A DNA stretch of 64,000 nucleotides, from the NCBI RefSeq assembly GCF_900177685.1, contig NZ_FXAY01000005.1:186001-250000 (forward strand). Reading direction: 5' to 3'. Of this stretch, positions 8,091 to 16,293 are shown one piece after another (position 1 is the first letter of the stretch; every line of letters starts with the position of its first letter). The DNA is from Agreia pratensis. GTDB lineage: Bacteria; Actinomycetota; Actinomycetes; Actinomycetales; Microbacteriaceae. Below the pieces are notes generated by a model that was given only the letters and a program-made list of their open reading frames with translations, was not told the origin of the DNA and made no database searches. A program made the position numbers and the translations under genes.

Positions 8091-9170
8091 TCAGTGGTGG
8101 TGCTCGACCATCCACTCAGGGAACGGATCCGGATAGCTCATCCACTCCTCGGGCCCCGCAGCCAACTCCTCGGTCGTCAGCAGACACTCCGACAGCACCG
8201 CTTCGAGCGCGATCTCATCGAGGCCCGGGCCGAAGAACACGATCTCCTGCCCGATCGGCGAGTCCGTGCTCCAGCTGAGCATCTCAGTCGGGTCCAGGTC
8301 GAGCACATTGCCGGCCGTCGCCCACGATCCGACCCGGCCACCGCGCGTCGCCAGCCGCACGAACCCCCGCGAGCGCGCGATGCATCCCACATTCTCGGGC
8401 GTCAGGCGCAGGGTCACGGCGGAGTGCAGTCGACCCGGGTGAAACGGTCGCGGGTCACGAAACACATACGTCGAGCACGCCGAAACCGGATGCGCGGGCG
8501 CACCCTCCACCAGTTCACGCTGCCACCCCATCGAAGCCCCGAGTCGGCGGGCGCGACCGCGCACCAGCAACCCTGACAGCTGACGCGCGTGAGCCACGTC
8601 GAACGGCGTCAACAGAAGAGCAGACGGGGCCAATCGTTCGAGAAGAGCAAGCACGAGCCGCGTATCGTCTGCGGCAGCCGCGTTGGGCGCATCGGTCAGA
8701 ACGATCATGCTGGCGAATTCGAGTCGCGAAGCCAAGCGCCCGGGCGACGTGAAGTCGTCGCCCCGCGCAGAGCGCTCGGCCGGCCAGCCGAAGAGCTGTT
8801 GGCCTACCTCGCGCACCGAGGTCACCGCCACCACATCGCGAATGCCCACGGGCACGCGGGGTCGCCGGCCGTCGAGCATGTGCTCGAGCACCAGGGCCAC
8901 CTCGACAATGTCTGCGCTCGGCTCCAGCACCACCACGGTGTTGCCGGTGAGGCCGTCGTCGTATTCGGATGCGAGTTGCTCGGCGAGTTCGACCGCGAAC
9001 GTGGCGTCGTCGTCGCCTCCGACATCGAGTTCGACGGGAGATTCCGAGACAGTGCAGCCGCTGAGGATGGCAGCGACATGCTCGGCGCGGAGCCGATCGC
9101 TCGATGAGACAAGTGTGACCGCCAGACCGGCGATACGGGAGACCGGGGGGCTGTCGGAAGGCTCGTTCAT
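8091..9170 (-). CDS. COG0523/CobW C-terminal domain protein lacking the GTPase P-loop
   Basis: A 359-residue relative of the COG0523 metal-chaperone GTPases. The overall plan is kept: an N-terminal Rossmann-like half (residues 1-215) and a CobW_C-like domain (about 240-345) with RPFHPGRLHSAV and a segment ending PEWMVEHHH. Yet the Walker A site is gone: where GxxGxGKT is expected the sequence reads VTLVSSSDRLRAEH. The CxCC metal motif is also absent. The gene diverges from the alternative ribosomal protein L36 across a Zur-type box, which points to a role in zinc limitation. Loss of GTP binding suggests a scaffold or binding role rather than a classical chaperone; this is inference. Confidence 0.8.
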   Translation of the reverse strand: MNEPSDSPPVSRIAGLAVTLVSSSDRLRAEHVAAILSGCTVSESPVELDVGGDDDATFAVELAEQLASEYDDGLTGNTVVVLEPSADIVEVALVLEHMLDGRRPRVPVGIRDVVAVTSVREVGQQLFGWPAERSARGDDFTSPGRLASRLEFASMIVLTDAPNAAAADDTRLVLALLERLAPSALLLTPFDVAHARQLSGLLVRGRARRLGASMGWQRELVEGAPAHPVSACSTYVFRDPRPFHPGRLHSAVTLRLTPENVGCIARSRGFVRLATRGGRVGSWATAGNVLDLDPTEMLSWSTDSPIGQEIVFFGPGLDEIALEAVLSECLLTTEELAAGPEEWMSYPDPFPEWMVEHHH

Positions 9171-9185
9171 AGTGAGCTACTCTAT

Positions 9186-9202
9186 TTGAGAATGGTTCTC
9201 AA
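9186..9202. promoter_or_regulatory. Zur-type operator between divergent genes
   Basis: A perfect 17-bp palindrome, TTGAGAA-TGG-TTCTCAA, of the Fur/Zur box type. On the minus strand it sits between a TTGTTA and a TAGAGT hexamer spaced by 18 bp, a fitting promoter for the CobW-like gene. On the plus strand it lies 18 bp before the L36 start codon. The neighbours (COG0523 protein, non-zinc L36, metal transporters) favour Zur over Fur. Confidence 0.85.
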
Positions 9203-9220
9203 TAACAAATGGAGGTGGCT

Positions 9221-9343
9221 GTGAAGGTCCGCAATTCGATCAAGTCGATGAAGAAGATGCCCGGCTCGCAAGTCGTCAGACGGCGTGGTCGCGTGTTCGT
9301 GATCAACAAACTCAACCCTCGTTTCAAAGCTCGCCAGGGGTGA
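9221..9343 (+). CDS. rpmJ: Ribosomal protein L36, alternative zinc-free (C-minus, YkgO-like) form
   Basis: A 40-residue large-subunit ribosomal protein reading [19 protein letters not shown], then [21 protein letters not shown]. The zinc-ribbon L36 normally carries three Cys and one His; here none is present, so this is the paralogue that replaces the zinc-binding copy during zinc starvation. A GGAGG stands 5 bp before the GTG start at 9221. The Zur-type palindrome lies immediately upstream. The stop codon overlaps the GTG start of the FecCD permease (GTGA), so it is the first gene of the zinc-limitation operon. Confidence 0.96.
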   Translation: MKVRNSIKSMKKMPGSQVVRRRGRVFVINKLNPRFKARQG

Positions 9344-10455
9344 GAAACGAAGGCCTCTTGCGGGTGGTCAGCGAACCTGGGGCGGCTTCGATCGCCACGC
9401 ACGAGGTCGTCTCGTCGATCAGGCGTGGTCGACGACGCGGCGCCGTGATGATCGCTGCGCTGGCGAGTGCAGCGATCATCACGGCCTTGGTCGCGGTCAG
9501 CATCGGGCCCGTGCCCATAGCGCCATCGGCCGTCGTCGGCATCATCACCGACGGACTCTTCTCGACGGGTCACGGCGACTGGTCTGACTCTGCGCAGCAG
9601 ATCGTGTGGGGCACCCGGCTGCCACGTGTGGCGATGGCCCTGGTCGCGGGCGCGGTGCTTGCCGTGTCGGGAGCGATGCTTCAAGCTCTCGTGCGCAACA
9701 GCCTCGCCGACCCCTATTTGCTCGGACTCAACTCCGGCGCATCCACCGGCGTCGCCCTCGTCGTGCTGGTGATCGGCGGCGGCAGCGCGCTGCTGTTCTC
9801 TGGCGCCGCTCTCGCCGGTGCCATCGGGGCGGTTCTGCTCGTACTGATGCTGGCCGGGGTGGCCAATCGACGGGGTCCCCTGCGCCTGGTTCTGGCCGGC
9901 CTCGCCGTGGGCTACGCGCTCAACGCGACCACCAGTTTTCTCGTGTTCTCGAGCGACTCCCCTGAAGCAGCCCGCTCAGTGCTCTTCTGGCTGCTCGGTT
10001 CGCTGGCTGCGGTGCAGCCGTTGGCCCTCGCTGCCGCGGCCGTCTCTGCGGTCATCGGAATCAGCATCCTGCTCGTGATCGCCCCGATGATCGATGCGCT
10101 GGCGTCCGGTGACGACTCCGCGCGCTCGGCGGGAATCGACCCCGAGCGCACCCGCATCGCCCTGATGGTCGGCGTCTCCGCGATGGTCGGCGTCACGGTC
10201 GCCGCGGTCGGCGGCGTGGGGTTCATCGGCCTGGTCGTGCCCCATCTCGCGCGTCGACTGGCGGGCGGCCGCCACCGCGTCGTGCTGCCGATCTCCGCGC
10301 TTCTCGGCGCCATCCTGCTTGTCGCCGCCGACACCGTGGCGAGAACCGCGTTCGCTCCCCAGGAGATTCCCGTGGGCGTCATCACCGGAATCATCGGCGC
10401 CCCCTTCCTGCTTCTCCTGCTCCGCACGCCCTCCTCGTCCATCCATGCCTCGTAA
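9340..10455 (+). CDS. FecCD family metal/metallophore ABC transporter permease
   Basis: A 371-residue multi-helix permease of the BtuC/FecCD family. The family landmarks are visible: [19 protein letters not shown], then [20 protein letters not shown], and [20 protein letters not shown] near the C-terminus, followed by [20 protein letters not shown]. The GTG at 9340 overlaps the L36 stop by the GTGA arrangement, so translation is probably coupled; this makes an N-terminal cytosolic extension of about 36 residues before the first helix. With the next two genes it forms a complete importer (homodimeric permease, lipoprotein, ATPase). Under the Zur-type box, zinc or a zinc chelate is the likely cargo; this is inferred. 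Confidence 0.93.
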   Translation: MRNEGLLRVVSEPGAASIATHEVVSSIRRGRRRGAVMIAALASAAIITALVAVSIGPVPIAPSAVVGIITDGLFSTGHGDWSDSAQQIVWGTRLPRVAMALVAGAVLAVSGAMLQALVRNSLADPYLLGLNSGASTGVALVVLVIGGGSALLFSGAALAGAIGAVLLVLMLAGVANRRGPLRLVLAGLAVGYALNATTSFLVFSSDSPEAARSVLFWLLGSLAAVQPLALAAAAVSAVIGISILLVIAPMIDALASGDDSARSAGIDPERTRIALMVGVSAMVGVTVAAVGGVGFIGLVVPHLARRLAGGRHRVVLPISALLGAILLVAADTVARTAFAPQEIPVGVITGIIGAPFLLLLLRTPSSSIHAS

Positions 10456-10475
10456 CCCCATCTAGAAAGAACCCG

Positions 10476-11477
10476 ATGAAGACACCCCTCCTCCGGCGCC
10501 TGCCGGCGGCCCTTACCATCGCCGCGCTCACCCTCGCGACCTTGAGCGCCTGCGCGAGCACCCCGGCGAGCAGCGCATCCACAACGAATGCCGCCGACGC
10601 ACCCATCACCATCGAGAACTGCGGATCGCAGGTCACTCTCAAGGCGCCCGCGAAGCGCATCGTGCTCGTGAACAACGACTCGCTGCCCAACCTCGAGGCG
10701 CTCGACGCAGTCGACCGCGTGGTCGCCCTCACCTCGACAGTGCAGCCGGGCCTCTACAAGGACTCCACCTACGAGACCCTCGCCTCACTCGACCAGCTCT
10801 CGACCGAGAAGAACGCCACCGGCGGATCGATCGTGTCGCAGGAGAGCCTCCTCGGCGCCCAACCCGACCTGGTGATCGCGCCCGAGAACGCCGTCGACCG
10901 CGCTGCCCTCGCCGCCAGTGGAATCGCGGTCTACACGCCCAGCGCCTACTGCGCCGACCCCGGCCCCGAGCTCAGCAAGCCGGCGACCTTCGACCGCGTG
11001 TGGAGCGAAGTGCGCACCCTCGGCACCCTCCTCGGCGAGAGCGATCAGGCCGAAAAGATCGTCTCACAGGGCATGGCGAGCCTCGGCTCTCAGGCACCGG
11101 ATGCCGGAACCGCCGCCGCCCTCTACGTCTCATCCGGAGGAAGCGTGCTCTCGCCCTACGGCGGCCCGAGCATGGTCACGCCGGTGTTCACGGCGGCCGG
11201 ACTGACCAACGTCTACGCCGACTCCGCGGAGCGGGTCTTCGACGCCAATATCGAGGACATCATCTCGCGCGACCCGGGAACCATCGTTCTGCTCTACTCC
11301 AGTGGCGAGCCCAAAGACGTAATCGACAGCTTCATGAGTGCGCCCGGGGTATCCGCCCTCTCGGCCGTGCAGAGAGGTCGCGTCGTGGCGCTGCAGTTTC
11401 CCTACACCGACCCGCCCAGCATGCTCTCGATCGCAGGTCCGCAGCAGCTGCGCGGGCTTCTCGCAACACTGCCGTGA
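10476..11477 (+). CDS. ABC transporter substrate-binding lipoprotein (FecB/BtuF-like)
   Basis: A 333-residue lipoprotein with signal peptide and lipobox LSAC (Cys26). The mature protein has the two-lobed class III binding-protein pattern, with PAKRIVLVNNDSLPNLEALDA near the start of lobe 1 and IISRDPGTIVLLY in lobe 2. A Cys in AYCADPGPEL is unusual and might contribute to metal or chelate binding. It lies 20 bp after the permease and overlaps the ATPase gene by 4 bp. It probably captures zinc complexes or a chelate outside the membrane; ligand identity cannot be read from sequence. Confidence 0.93.
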   Translation: MKTPLLRRLPAALTIAALTLATLSACASTPASSASTTNAADAPITIENCGSQVTLKAPAKRIVLVNNDSLPNLEALDAVDRVVALTSTVQPGLYKDSTYETLASLDQLSTEKNATGGSIVSQESLLGAQPDLVIAPENAVDRAALAASGIAVYTPSAYCADPGPELSKPATFDRVWSEVRTLGTLLGESDQAEKIVSQGMASLGSQAPDAGTAAALYVSSGGSVLSPYGGPSMVTPVFTAAGLTNVYADSAERVFDANIEDIISRDPGTIVLLYSSGEPKDVIDSFMSAPGVSALSAVQRGRVVALQFPYTDPPSMLSIAGPQQLRGLLATLP

Positions 11478-12274
11478 TCGAGGCGCAGGCCGTTACCGTG
11501 CGCGCCGGCCGCCGAGTACTGCTCGATGACGTCTCGTTCACCGCGCAGACCGGAGCGGTGACCGGCATCGTCGGACCGAACGGAAGCGGCAAGACCACTC
11601 TGCTGCGCGCGCTCGTTCGCGCCGCTCCACTATCGTCGGGCCGGATCGTTCTGGATGGCGACGATCTCCGCATCCGGCCCCGACGATGGATCGCACGGCA
11701 CGTCGCCGAGGTGGGCCAACGCAGCGAGCCCGACCCGTCGCTGCGCGTCGTCGACGAGGTGTCGCTGGGCGGGCTCGCCGAGCACGGCGTTCTGCGTTCG
11801 GGCGGGGCCGCGTTCGACGACCGCGTGGCTGATGCCCTCGACGCGGTCGAACTGTCGCATCGCGCCTTCGACCGACTGTCGACGCTCTCGGGCGGAGAGC
11901 TGCAGCGCGTGGCCCTGGCCCGTGCGCTCGCCCAGGGCGCCAGCCACGTTCTGCTCGACGAGCCCACCAATCACCTCGACATCAGACATCGGCTCGAAAT
12001 CGTCGCTCTGCTGCGGCGCATCGCCCCCACCGTGCTGATCGTTCTGCACGACCTCGACCTCGCGGCCGAGGTGTGCGATCACGTGGTCGTTCTGCATCGT
12101 GGCCGCGTCGCGGGTGCTGGGCGACCGGCCGAACTCTTTAGGCCGCCGCTGCTCGACGCCGTGTACGACGTGACGACCCACGCGCATCCCGGGCCGGATG
12201 GGCGCGCGCGCCTCTCTTTCAGCCTGCCCTCGCCACTCCCCCTCTCTTCGTCACATGAAAAGGAATCCGCATGA
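11474..12274 (+). CDS. ABC transporter ATP-binding protein (FecE/BtuD-like)
   Basis: A 266-residue ATPase subunit. Walker A is GPNGSGKT (residues 34-41), the signature is LSGGELQRVALARAL, and Walker B is HVLLDEPTNHLD followed by an H-loop LIVLHDLDLA. The GTG start at 11474 overlaps the lipoprotein stop (GTGA); the frame is open further upstream, but that part lies antisense to no gene and inside the lipoprotein, so it is not used. It powers the 9340/10476 importer. A Pro/Ser-rich tail follows the ABC fold, and the stop overlaps the methyltransferase start (ATGA). Confidence 0.94.
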   Translation: MIEAQAVTVRAGRRVLLDDVSFTAQTGAVTGIVGPNGSGKTTLLRALVRAAPLSSGRIVLDGDDLRIRPRRWIARHVAEVGQRSEPDPSLRVVDEVSLGGLAEHGVLRSGGAAFDDRVADALDAVELSHRAFDRLSTLSGGELQRVALARALAQGASHVLLDEPTNHLDIRHRLEIVALLRRIAPTVLIVLHDLDLAAEVCDHVVVLHRGRVAGAGRPAELFRPPLLDAVYDVTTHAHPGPDGRARLSFSLPSPLPLSSSHEKESA

Positions 12275-13062
12275 CAGACCTCAGCACCCTCGACACCGCT
12301 CGCGAGCTCGCAGCACGGTGGGATGCCCAGCAGACCGGCTATATTCGGCACCGGGGTGAGCTCTTCGACACGATCGCCCGGGTCGTCGCCGCCGTCTGCG
12401 CCGACGTCGCCGAGCCGCGCATCCTCGACCTCGCCGGCGGCACGGGCTCGCTTGCCCTGCACGTTCTCGGTCATGTTCCGAACGGCCGGGCGGTCATCGC
12501 CGACAAGGATCCGGCCCTCCTGGCCATCGCCTCCGATCTGGCGACCGACGATGCTCGTCTGCAGACCGCCGAAGTCGACCTTGCTCACGCTGACTGGACC
12601 GAGCATCCGGCCATCGCAGCCGCGCCGTTCGACGCCGTCGTGTCGTCGACCGCACTGCACTGGTTGAAGCCCGGAACCCTCGCCGATGTCTATCGAGCCC
12701 TGCCCGATCTGATGCGCCCAGGCGGCATCGTCTTGAATGGCGACCACCTGTCGTACAGCGCCCACCACGAGAGCACCCTCGCTCGCATCGCACTGGCCGA
12801 CGACGCCGCGATGCAGGAGTCGACGTTCGCGGGCGACACCGACACGTGGGACGAGTGGTGGCAGGCCGTCGCCGACGTTCCCCGCTACGCCGAAGCCCTC
12901 GTTCGGCGCTCCGAGGTCTGGGGAGCAGAACTGCACGAGGCGCCGCCGAAGGTCACGCTCGGCTTTCACCTCGAGAGCCTTGCCAGCGCCGGATTCGCCG
13001 AGACGGGAACCGTCTGGCAGTATCTCGACGACCACGTGGTCTACGGGGTGGTGGCGCAATGA
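12271..13062 (+). CDS. Class I SAM-dependent methyltransferase
   Basis: A 263-residue methyltransferase with motif I ILDLAGGTGSLALHVLG (about residues 50-66), an acidic motif II around AVIADKDPALL, and VVSSTALHWL as the post-II strand. The tail DEWWQAVADVPRYAE is seen in uncharacterised actinobacterial methyltransferases of the trans-aconitate/BioC-like group. AAGGA precedes the ATG, which overlaps the ATPase stop by 4 bp. Its place inside a Zur-type operon, between a FecCD importer and a flavin oxidoreductase, suggests modification of a small metal chelator or of imported cargo; no substrate can be assigned. Confidence 0.9.
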   Translation: MTDLSTLDTARELAARWDAQQTGYIRHRGELFDTIARVVAAVCADVAEPRILDLAGGTGSLALHVLGHVPNGRAVIADKDPALLAIASDLATDDARLQTAEVDLAHADWTEHPAIAAAPFDAVVSSTALHWLKPGTLADVYRALPDLMRPGGIVLNGDHLSYSAHHESTLARIALADDAAMQESTFAGDTDTWDEWWQAVADVPRYAEALVRRSEVWGAELHEAPPKVTLGFHLESLASAGFAETGTVWQYLDDHVVYGVVAQ

Positions 13063-14192
13063 CCGGCAGCGACGGAGCTCCCGCCCCGAAAACCCTCGAC
13101 GCGCTCGTCATCGGCGCCGGCCCGGCCGGAATCGGCACGGCCCTCGCCCTCTCCGCGGTAGACGACCTCATGATCGGTGTGATCGATCGCGGTCAGATCG
13201 GCCAGACGTTCCTCGACTGGCCGACGAAGCAGACGTTCCTCACTCCCTCGTTCACGGGCAACGGGTTCGGTGCGACCGACCTCAACGCGGTGCACCCGCG
13301 CACGTCACCGGCATACAGCCTCGGCACCGACTACCTCACCGGGCCGCAGTACGCGAAGTATCTGCGCAGCGTGGTGCAGCACTTTCAGGTGCCGGTTCTG
13401 CCACACACCGAGGTGACCGCGGTGGAGCCCGCGGGCGACGAGTTCACGGTGACGACCTCGCGCGGACCTGTGTCTGCTCATACCGTCGTGTGGGCCGGTG
13501 GCGAGTTCTCCGATCGACCCGAGGCGCGCCTGGCCGGCATCAGCCTGTCGGATCATTCCGCGACCGGCGCGGCCTGGGAGCCTCGCTCGGGCCGGATGAT
13601 CGTGATCGGTGGATACGAGTCGGGCATCGATATCGCCTGCCATCACATCGAGCAGGGCGCGCAGGTCACGGTCGTGGATGCCGGGAGTCCCTGGGACGCC
13701 GGTCCGGGCTCCGACCCCTCGTTCCGCCTCGCCCCGCGTTCACGCATGCGTCTCAACGCTGCCGCCGCGACCGGCCGACTGACCCTCACAGGGGCTCACG
13801 CGAGCAGCATCAAACGTGACGGCGCCGAATGGGTCGTAAGCCTCGGCAACGGCACGCGCATCCGAGCCGACTCTCGCCCGATCGCCGCAACCGGCTTCGG
13901 CCCGGGTCTGGGCCCGGTCTCGGGGCTGTTCACGCTCCGCGGTGACGGCTGGCCCGAACTCGACGACGACGACCAGTCCACCATCACCCCCGGCCTCTTC
14001 CTCTCTGGTCCCGCGATGCGGCACGGAGCACTCAAGTTCTGTTTCGTCTACAAGTTCCGGCAGCGCTTCGCTCACATCGCCCGTGTGATCGGCGAGGCAC
14101 AGGGCAAGGAGTGTGGCGGCCTCGAGGAGTGGCGAACGGCCGGCATGCTCACCGACGATCTGTCGTGCTGCGGGGTGGAGTGCGCATGCTGA
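13059..14192 (+). CDS. FAD/NAD(P)-dependent oxidoreductase with Cys-rich C-terminus
   Basis: A 377-residue flavoprotein. The first nucleotide-binding motif is VIGAGPAGIGTALAL (about residues 15-29). A second Rossmann motif, VIGGYESGIDIACHH, sits mid-protein as in flavin-containing monooxygenases and thioredoxin-reductase-like enzymes. The protein ends in SCCGVECAC: four Cys in nine residues, possibly a metal-binding or redox tail. The ATG at 13059 overlaps the methyltransferase stop (ATGA). Its own end overlaps the ACR3-like transporter by 7 bp. It could process a metallophore or, given the next gene, act on a metalloid like ArsO-type enzymes. Both are inferences. Confidence 0.88.
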   Translation: MTGSDGAPAPKTLDALVIGAGPAGIGTALALSAVDDLMIGVIDRGQIGQTFLDWPTKQTFLTPSFTGNGFGATDLNAVHPRTSPAYSLGTDYLTGPQYAKYLRSVVQHFQVPVLPHTEVTAVEPAGDEFTVTTSRGPVSAHTVVWAGGEFSDRPEARLAGISLSDHSATGAAWEPRSGRMIVIGGYESGIDIACHHIEQGAQVTVVDAGSPWDAGPGSDPSFRLAPRSRMRLNAAAATGRLTLTGAHASSIKRDGAEWVVSLGNGTRIRADSRPIAATGFGPGLGPVSGLFTLRGDGWPELDDDDQSTITPGLFLSGPAMRHGALKFCFVYKFRQRFAHIARVIGEAQGKECGGLEEWRTAGMLTDDLSCCGVECAC

Positions 14193-15181
14193 CCGCAGCA
14201 CTTCGCCCCTGGGCGGTGACCATACTCTTCGTCGCCGCCATCCTCGTCGGCAGTCTGACCGGTGCGCTCGCTCCCGCCACGGGCAGCGTGATCGCGTCTG
14301 TGGTGGACCCGTCGATCATGGTGTTGGTGGGACTGCTCGTCTTCACTCTCCGACTAGAGAGCCTCGCCGCGCTGAAGCGGGCCCCCCGAACCGTGTTGCT
14401 CGCGCTGACCTTCAACTTCGCCCTGGTTCCGGTGATCGCGTTCTGTCTGACCTCGCTCCTGCTGCCCGATCAGGCGCTGCGGTTGGGGGTGCTGATCTAC
14501 TGCTTGTTCCCCTGCACCGACTGGTTCCTCGGCTTCACCCGCATGGCCGGCGGCGACACGACGACGGGGGCGTCGCTCATTCCGATTCAGATGTCCCTGC
14601 AGCTGGTGCTCTATCCCGTCTGGCTCGGCCTCTTCGGTGGGCAGCAGGTGGGGAATTCACCCATCGAGATCGCGCCGACGCTCGTGACGTGGTTCGCCGT
14701 GCCGGCCGGAATTGCGCTCGCAGCGCGACTGTTCCTGTGGCTGTGCCTCGCTCCCACGGCGCGGGAGCGCGTCGTGCAGGCGGCCGACAGCCTGGTTCCT
14801 CTGGTGATCGCCGTGGTCATCGTCGGACTCTTCGCCGGCAACGTCGGAACCATCCTCGCCGACCCTGCCGCATTCGCGTGGGTGCTGCTGGTCGTCTTCC
14901 TCTTCTTCGTCGTCGTGTTCGTGATCGTCGAAGGAGTCGCGCGCCTGTTCCACCTCGGGTATCCCTCCAAGGCGCTGTTGACGATGACGACCTCGGCTCG
15001 CAACGCTCCGCTGATGCTCGCGGTCACGACCATCGCTCTGCCAGACCAGCCTGTCGTCTACGCGGCGATCATCCTCGGCATGCTCATCGAGTTCCCGCAC
15101 CTCACTGCTCTGACTCATCTGCTGCGACGTCAGGAGAAGAAGCAACTCGACGGGGCGACCAGAGCCAGCGTCACCGCGTGA
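14186..15181 (+). CDS. ACR3/bile-acid:sodium symporter family transporter
   Basis: A 331-residue protein with about ten hydrophobic helices. The segment YCLFPCTDWFLGFTRMAGGDT closely matches the ACR3 arsenite-efflux signature around the functional Cys in helix 4 (here FPCTDW). Later VIVGLFAGNVG and SARNAPLMLAVT match the BASS fold. The ATG at 14186 overlaps the preceding stop by 7 bp. Family knowledge suggests export of arsenite or another oxyanion, but the zinc-limitation context raises other options such as metallophore or intermediate transport. No ArsR or ArsC lies nearby. Confidence 0.88.
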   Translation: MLTAALRPWAVTILFVAAILVGSLTGALAPATGSVIASVVDPSIMVLVGLLVFTLRLESLAALKRAPRTVLLALTFNFALVPVIAFCLTSLLLPDQALRLGVLIYCLFPCTDWFLGFTRMAGGDTTTGASLIPIQMSLQLVLYPVWLGLFGGQQVGNSPIEIAPTLVTWFAVPAGIALAARLFLWLCLAPTARERVVQAADSLVPLVIAVVIVGLFAGNVGTILADPAAFAWVLLVVFLFFVVVFVIVEGVARLFHLGYPSKALLTMTTSARNAPLMLAVTTIALPDQPVVYAAIILGMLIEFPHLTALTHLLRRQEKKQLDGATRASVTA

Positions 15182-15253
15182 GAACCCACGCCCAGCTACT
15201 GCACGGGATGAGCGCACAATGATGGGGTAGCCGAATCGACGGTCGACAGAGCG

Positions 15254-15267
15254 AGGAGCGAACGCTG
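15254..15267 (+). promoter_or_regulatory. Shine-Dalgarno placing a possible CTG start
   Basis: AGGAG at 15254-15258 stands six bases before CTG at 15265-15267, in frame with the COG0701 permease. Starting there would give an N-terminus STTPATHPTLREL after the initiator. The annotated TTG at 15304 has no such site. Confidence 0.5.
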
Positions 15268-15303
15268 AGCACGACACCCGCGACGCATCCCACCCTGCGC
15301 GAA

Positions 15304-16293
15304 TTGACCCGATCGGAATGGCGCTGGACGCCCACGATCGGCGTCGCCGCGGTGCTGCTTCTCATCTCGATCAGAGTGTTCGCGCCGGCCGAGTGGACCT
15401 CGTGGATGACCGATCCGGCGAAAGACTTCGTGACGCTCTCGGTGAGCGTCATCATCGAGTCGCTGCCGTTCGTCATTCTCGGAATCCTGCTCTCGGCCAT
15501 CGTGCAGATCTGGCTGCCCGCGGGCTTTCTTCTCAGGAGACTTCCCCGAAACCCCGTGCTGCGTCGCAGCATCATCTCTCTGCTCGGGGTACTGCTTCCG
15601 GTCTGCGAGTGCGGAAACGTGCCGCTGACCCGAGGGCTCATCGTCAGCGGCCTCAGTGTGGCCGACTCGATGGCCTTCCTCTTCGCGGCACCCATCATCA
15701 ACCCCATCACGATCATCACCACCTATCAGGCGTTCGGTTGGAACGACGGCATCCTCATCAGCCGCATCCTCGGCGGCCTGCTCATCGCGAACCTCGTCGG
15801 CTTCATCTACAGCGCCCACCCCGCTCCGCAGACCCTCCTCACGCGTGGCTTCCAGGCAGCCTGCGCCGTCGATCCGCACGCCGAGCACGGCACCAGAACG
15901 CGCCGCACCCTCATCAGCTTCGGGCGCGAGTCCGCCGCCATGATGCCCGCTCTGATCGTGGGTGCCGGCATTGCGGGGCTCATCCAGGTGGCCGTATCGC
16001 GCAATCTGCTGATCACCCTGGGCAGCAATCCGCTCTGGTCTGTGCTCGCGCTCATGGCTCTCGCGTTCATCGTCGCCATCTGCTCGAACGTCGACGCGTT
16101 CTTCATCCTCTCGTTCGGTTCCACCTTCTTGCCCGGCGGCATCGTCGCTTTTCTCATCTTCGGTCCCATGATCGACATCAAGATGCTCGCTCTGATGCGC
16201 ACCACCTTCACGGTGCGCACTCTGGTGCAGGTGAGCGTGCTCATCGCCGTGTGCGCCGCGGCCATCGGATTGGCGGTGAACCTTGTTTTTTAG
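15304..16293 (+). CDS. COG0701 (UPF0718/DUF318) permease
   Basis: A predicted permease of the YraQ/UPF0718 family with about eight hydrophobic helices. The hallmark PVCECGNVPLTRGLI and NPITIITTYQAF segments, and SNVDAFFILSFGSTF in the second half, are present. The TTG start at 15304 is the conservative choice; a CTG at 15265 with a well-placed AGGAG would add 13 residues. It overlaps the TIGR03943 gene by 11 bp. In other bacteria this family forms a pair with TIGR03943 proteins (YcgR-YcgQ type), often under Zur control; transported species is unknown. A gap of about 120 bp separates it from the previous gene. Confidence 0.9.
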   Translation: MTRSEWRWTPTIGVAAVLLLISIRVFAPAEWTSWMTDPAKDFVTLSVSVIIESLPFVILGILLSAIVQIWLPAGFLLRRLPRNPVLRRSIISLLGVLLPVCECGNVPLTRGLIVSGLSVADSMAFLFAAPIINPITIITTYQAFGWNDGILISRILGGLLIANLVGFIYSAHPAPQTLLTRGFQAACAVDPHAEHGTRTRRTLISFGRESAAMMPALIVGAGIAGLIQVAVSRNLLITLGSNPLWSVLALMALAFIVAICSNVDAFFILSFGSTFLPGGIVAFLIFGPMIDIKMLALMRTTFTVRTLVQVSVLIAVCAAAIGLAVNLVF

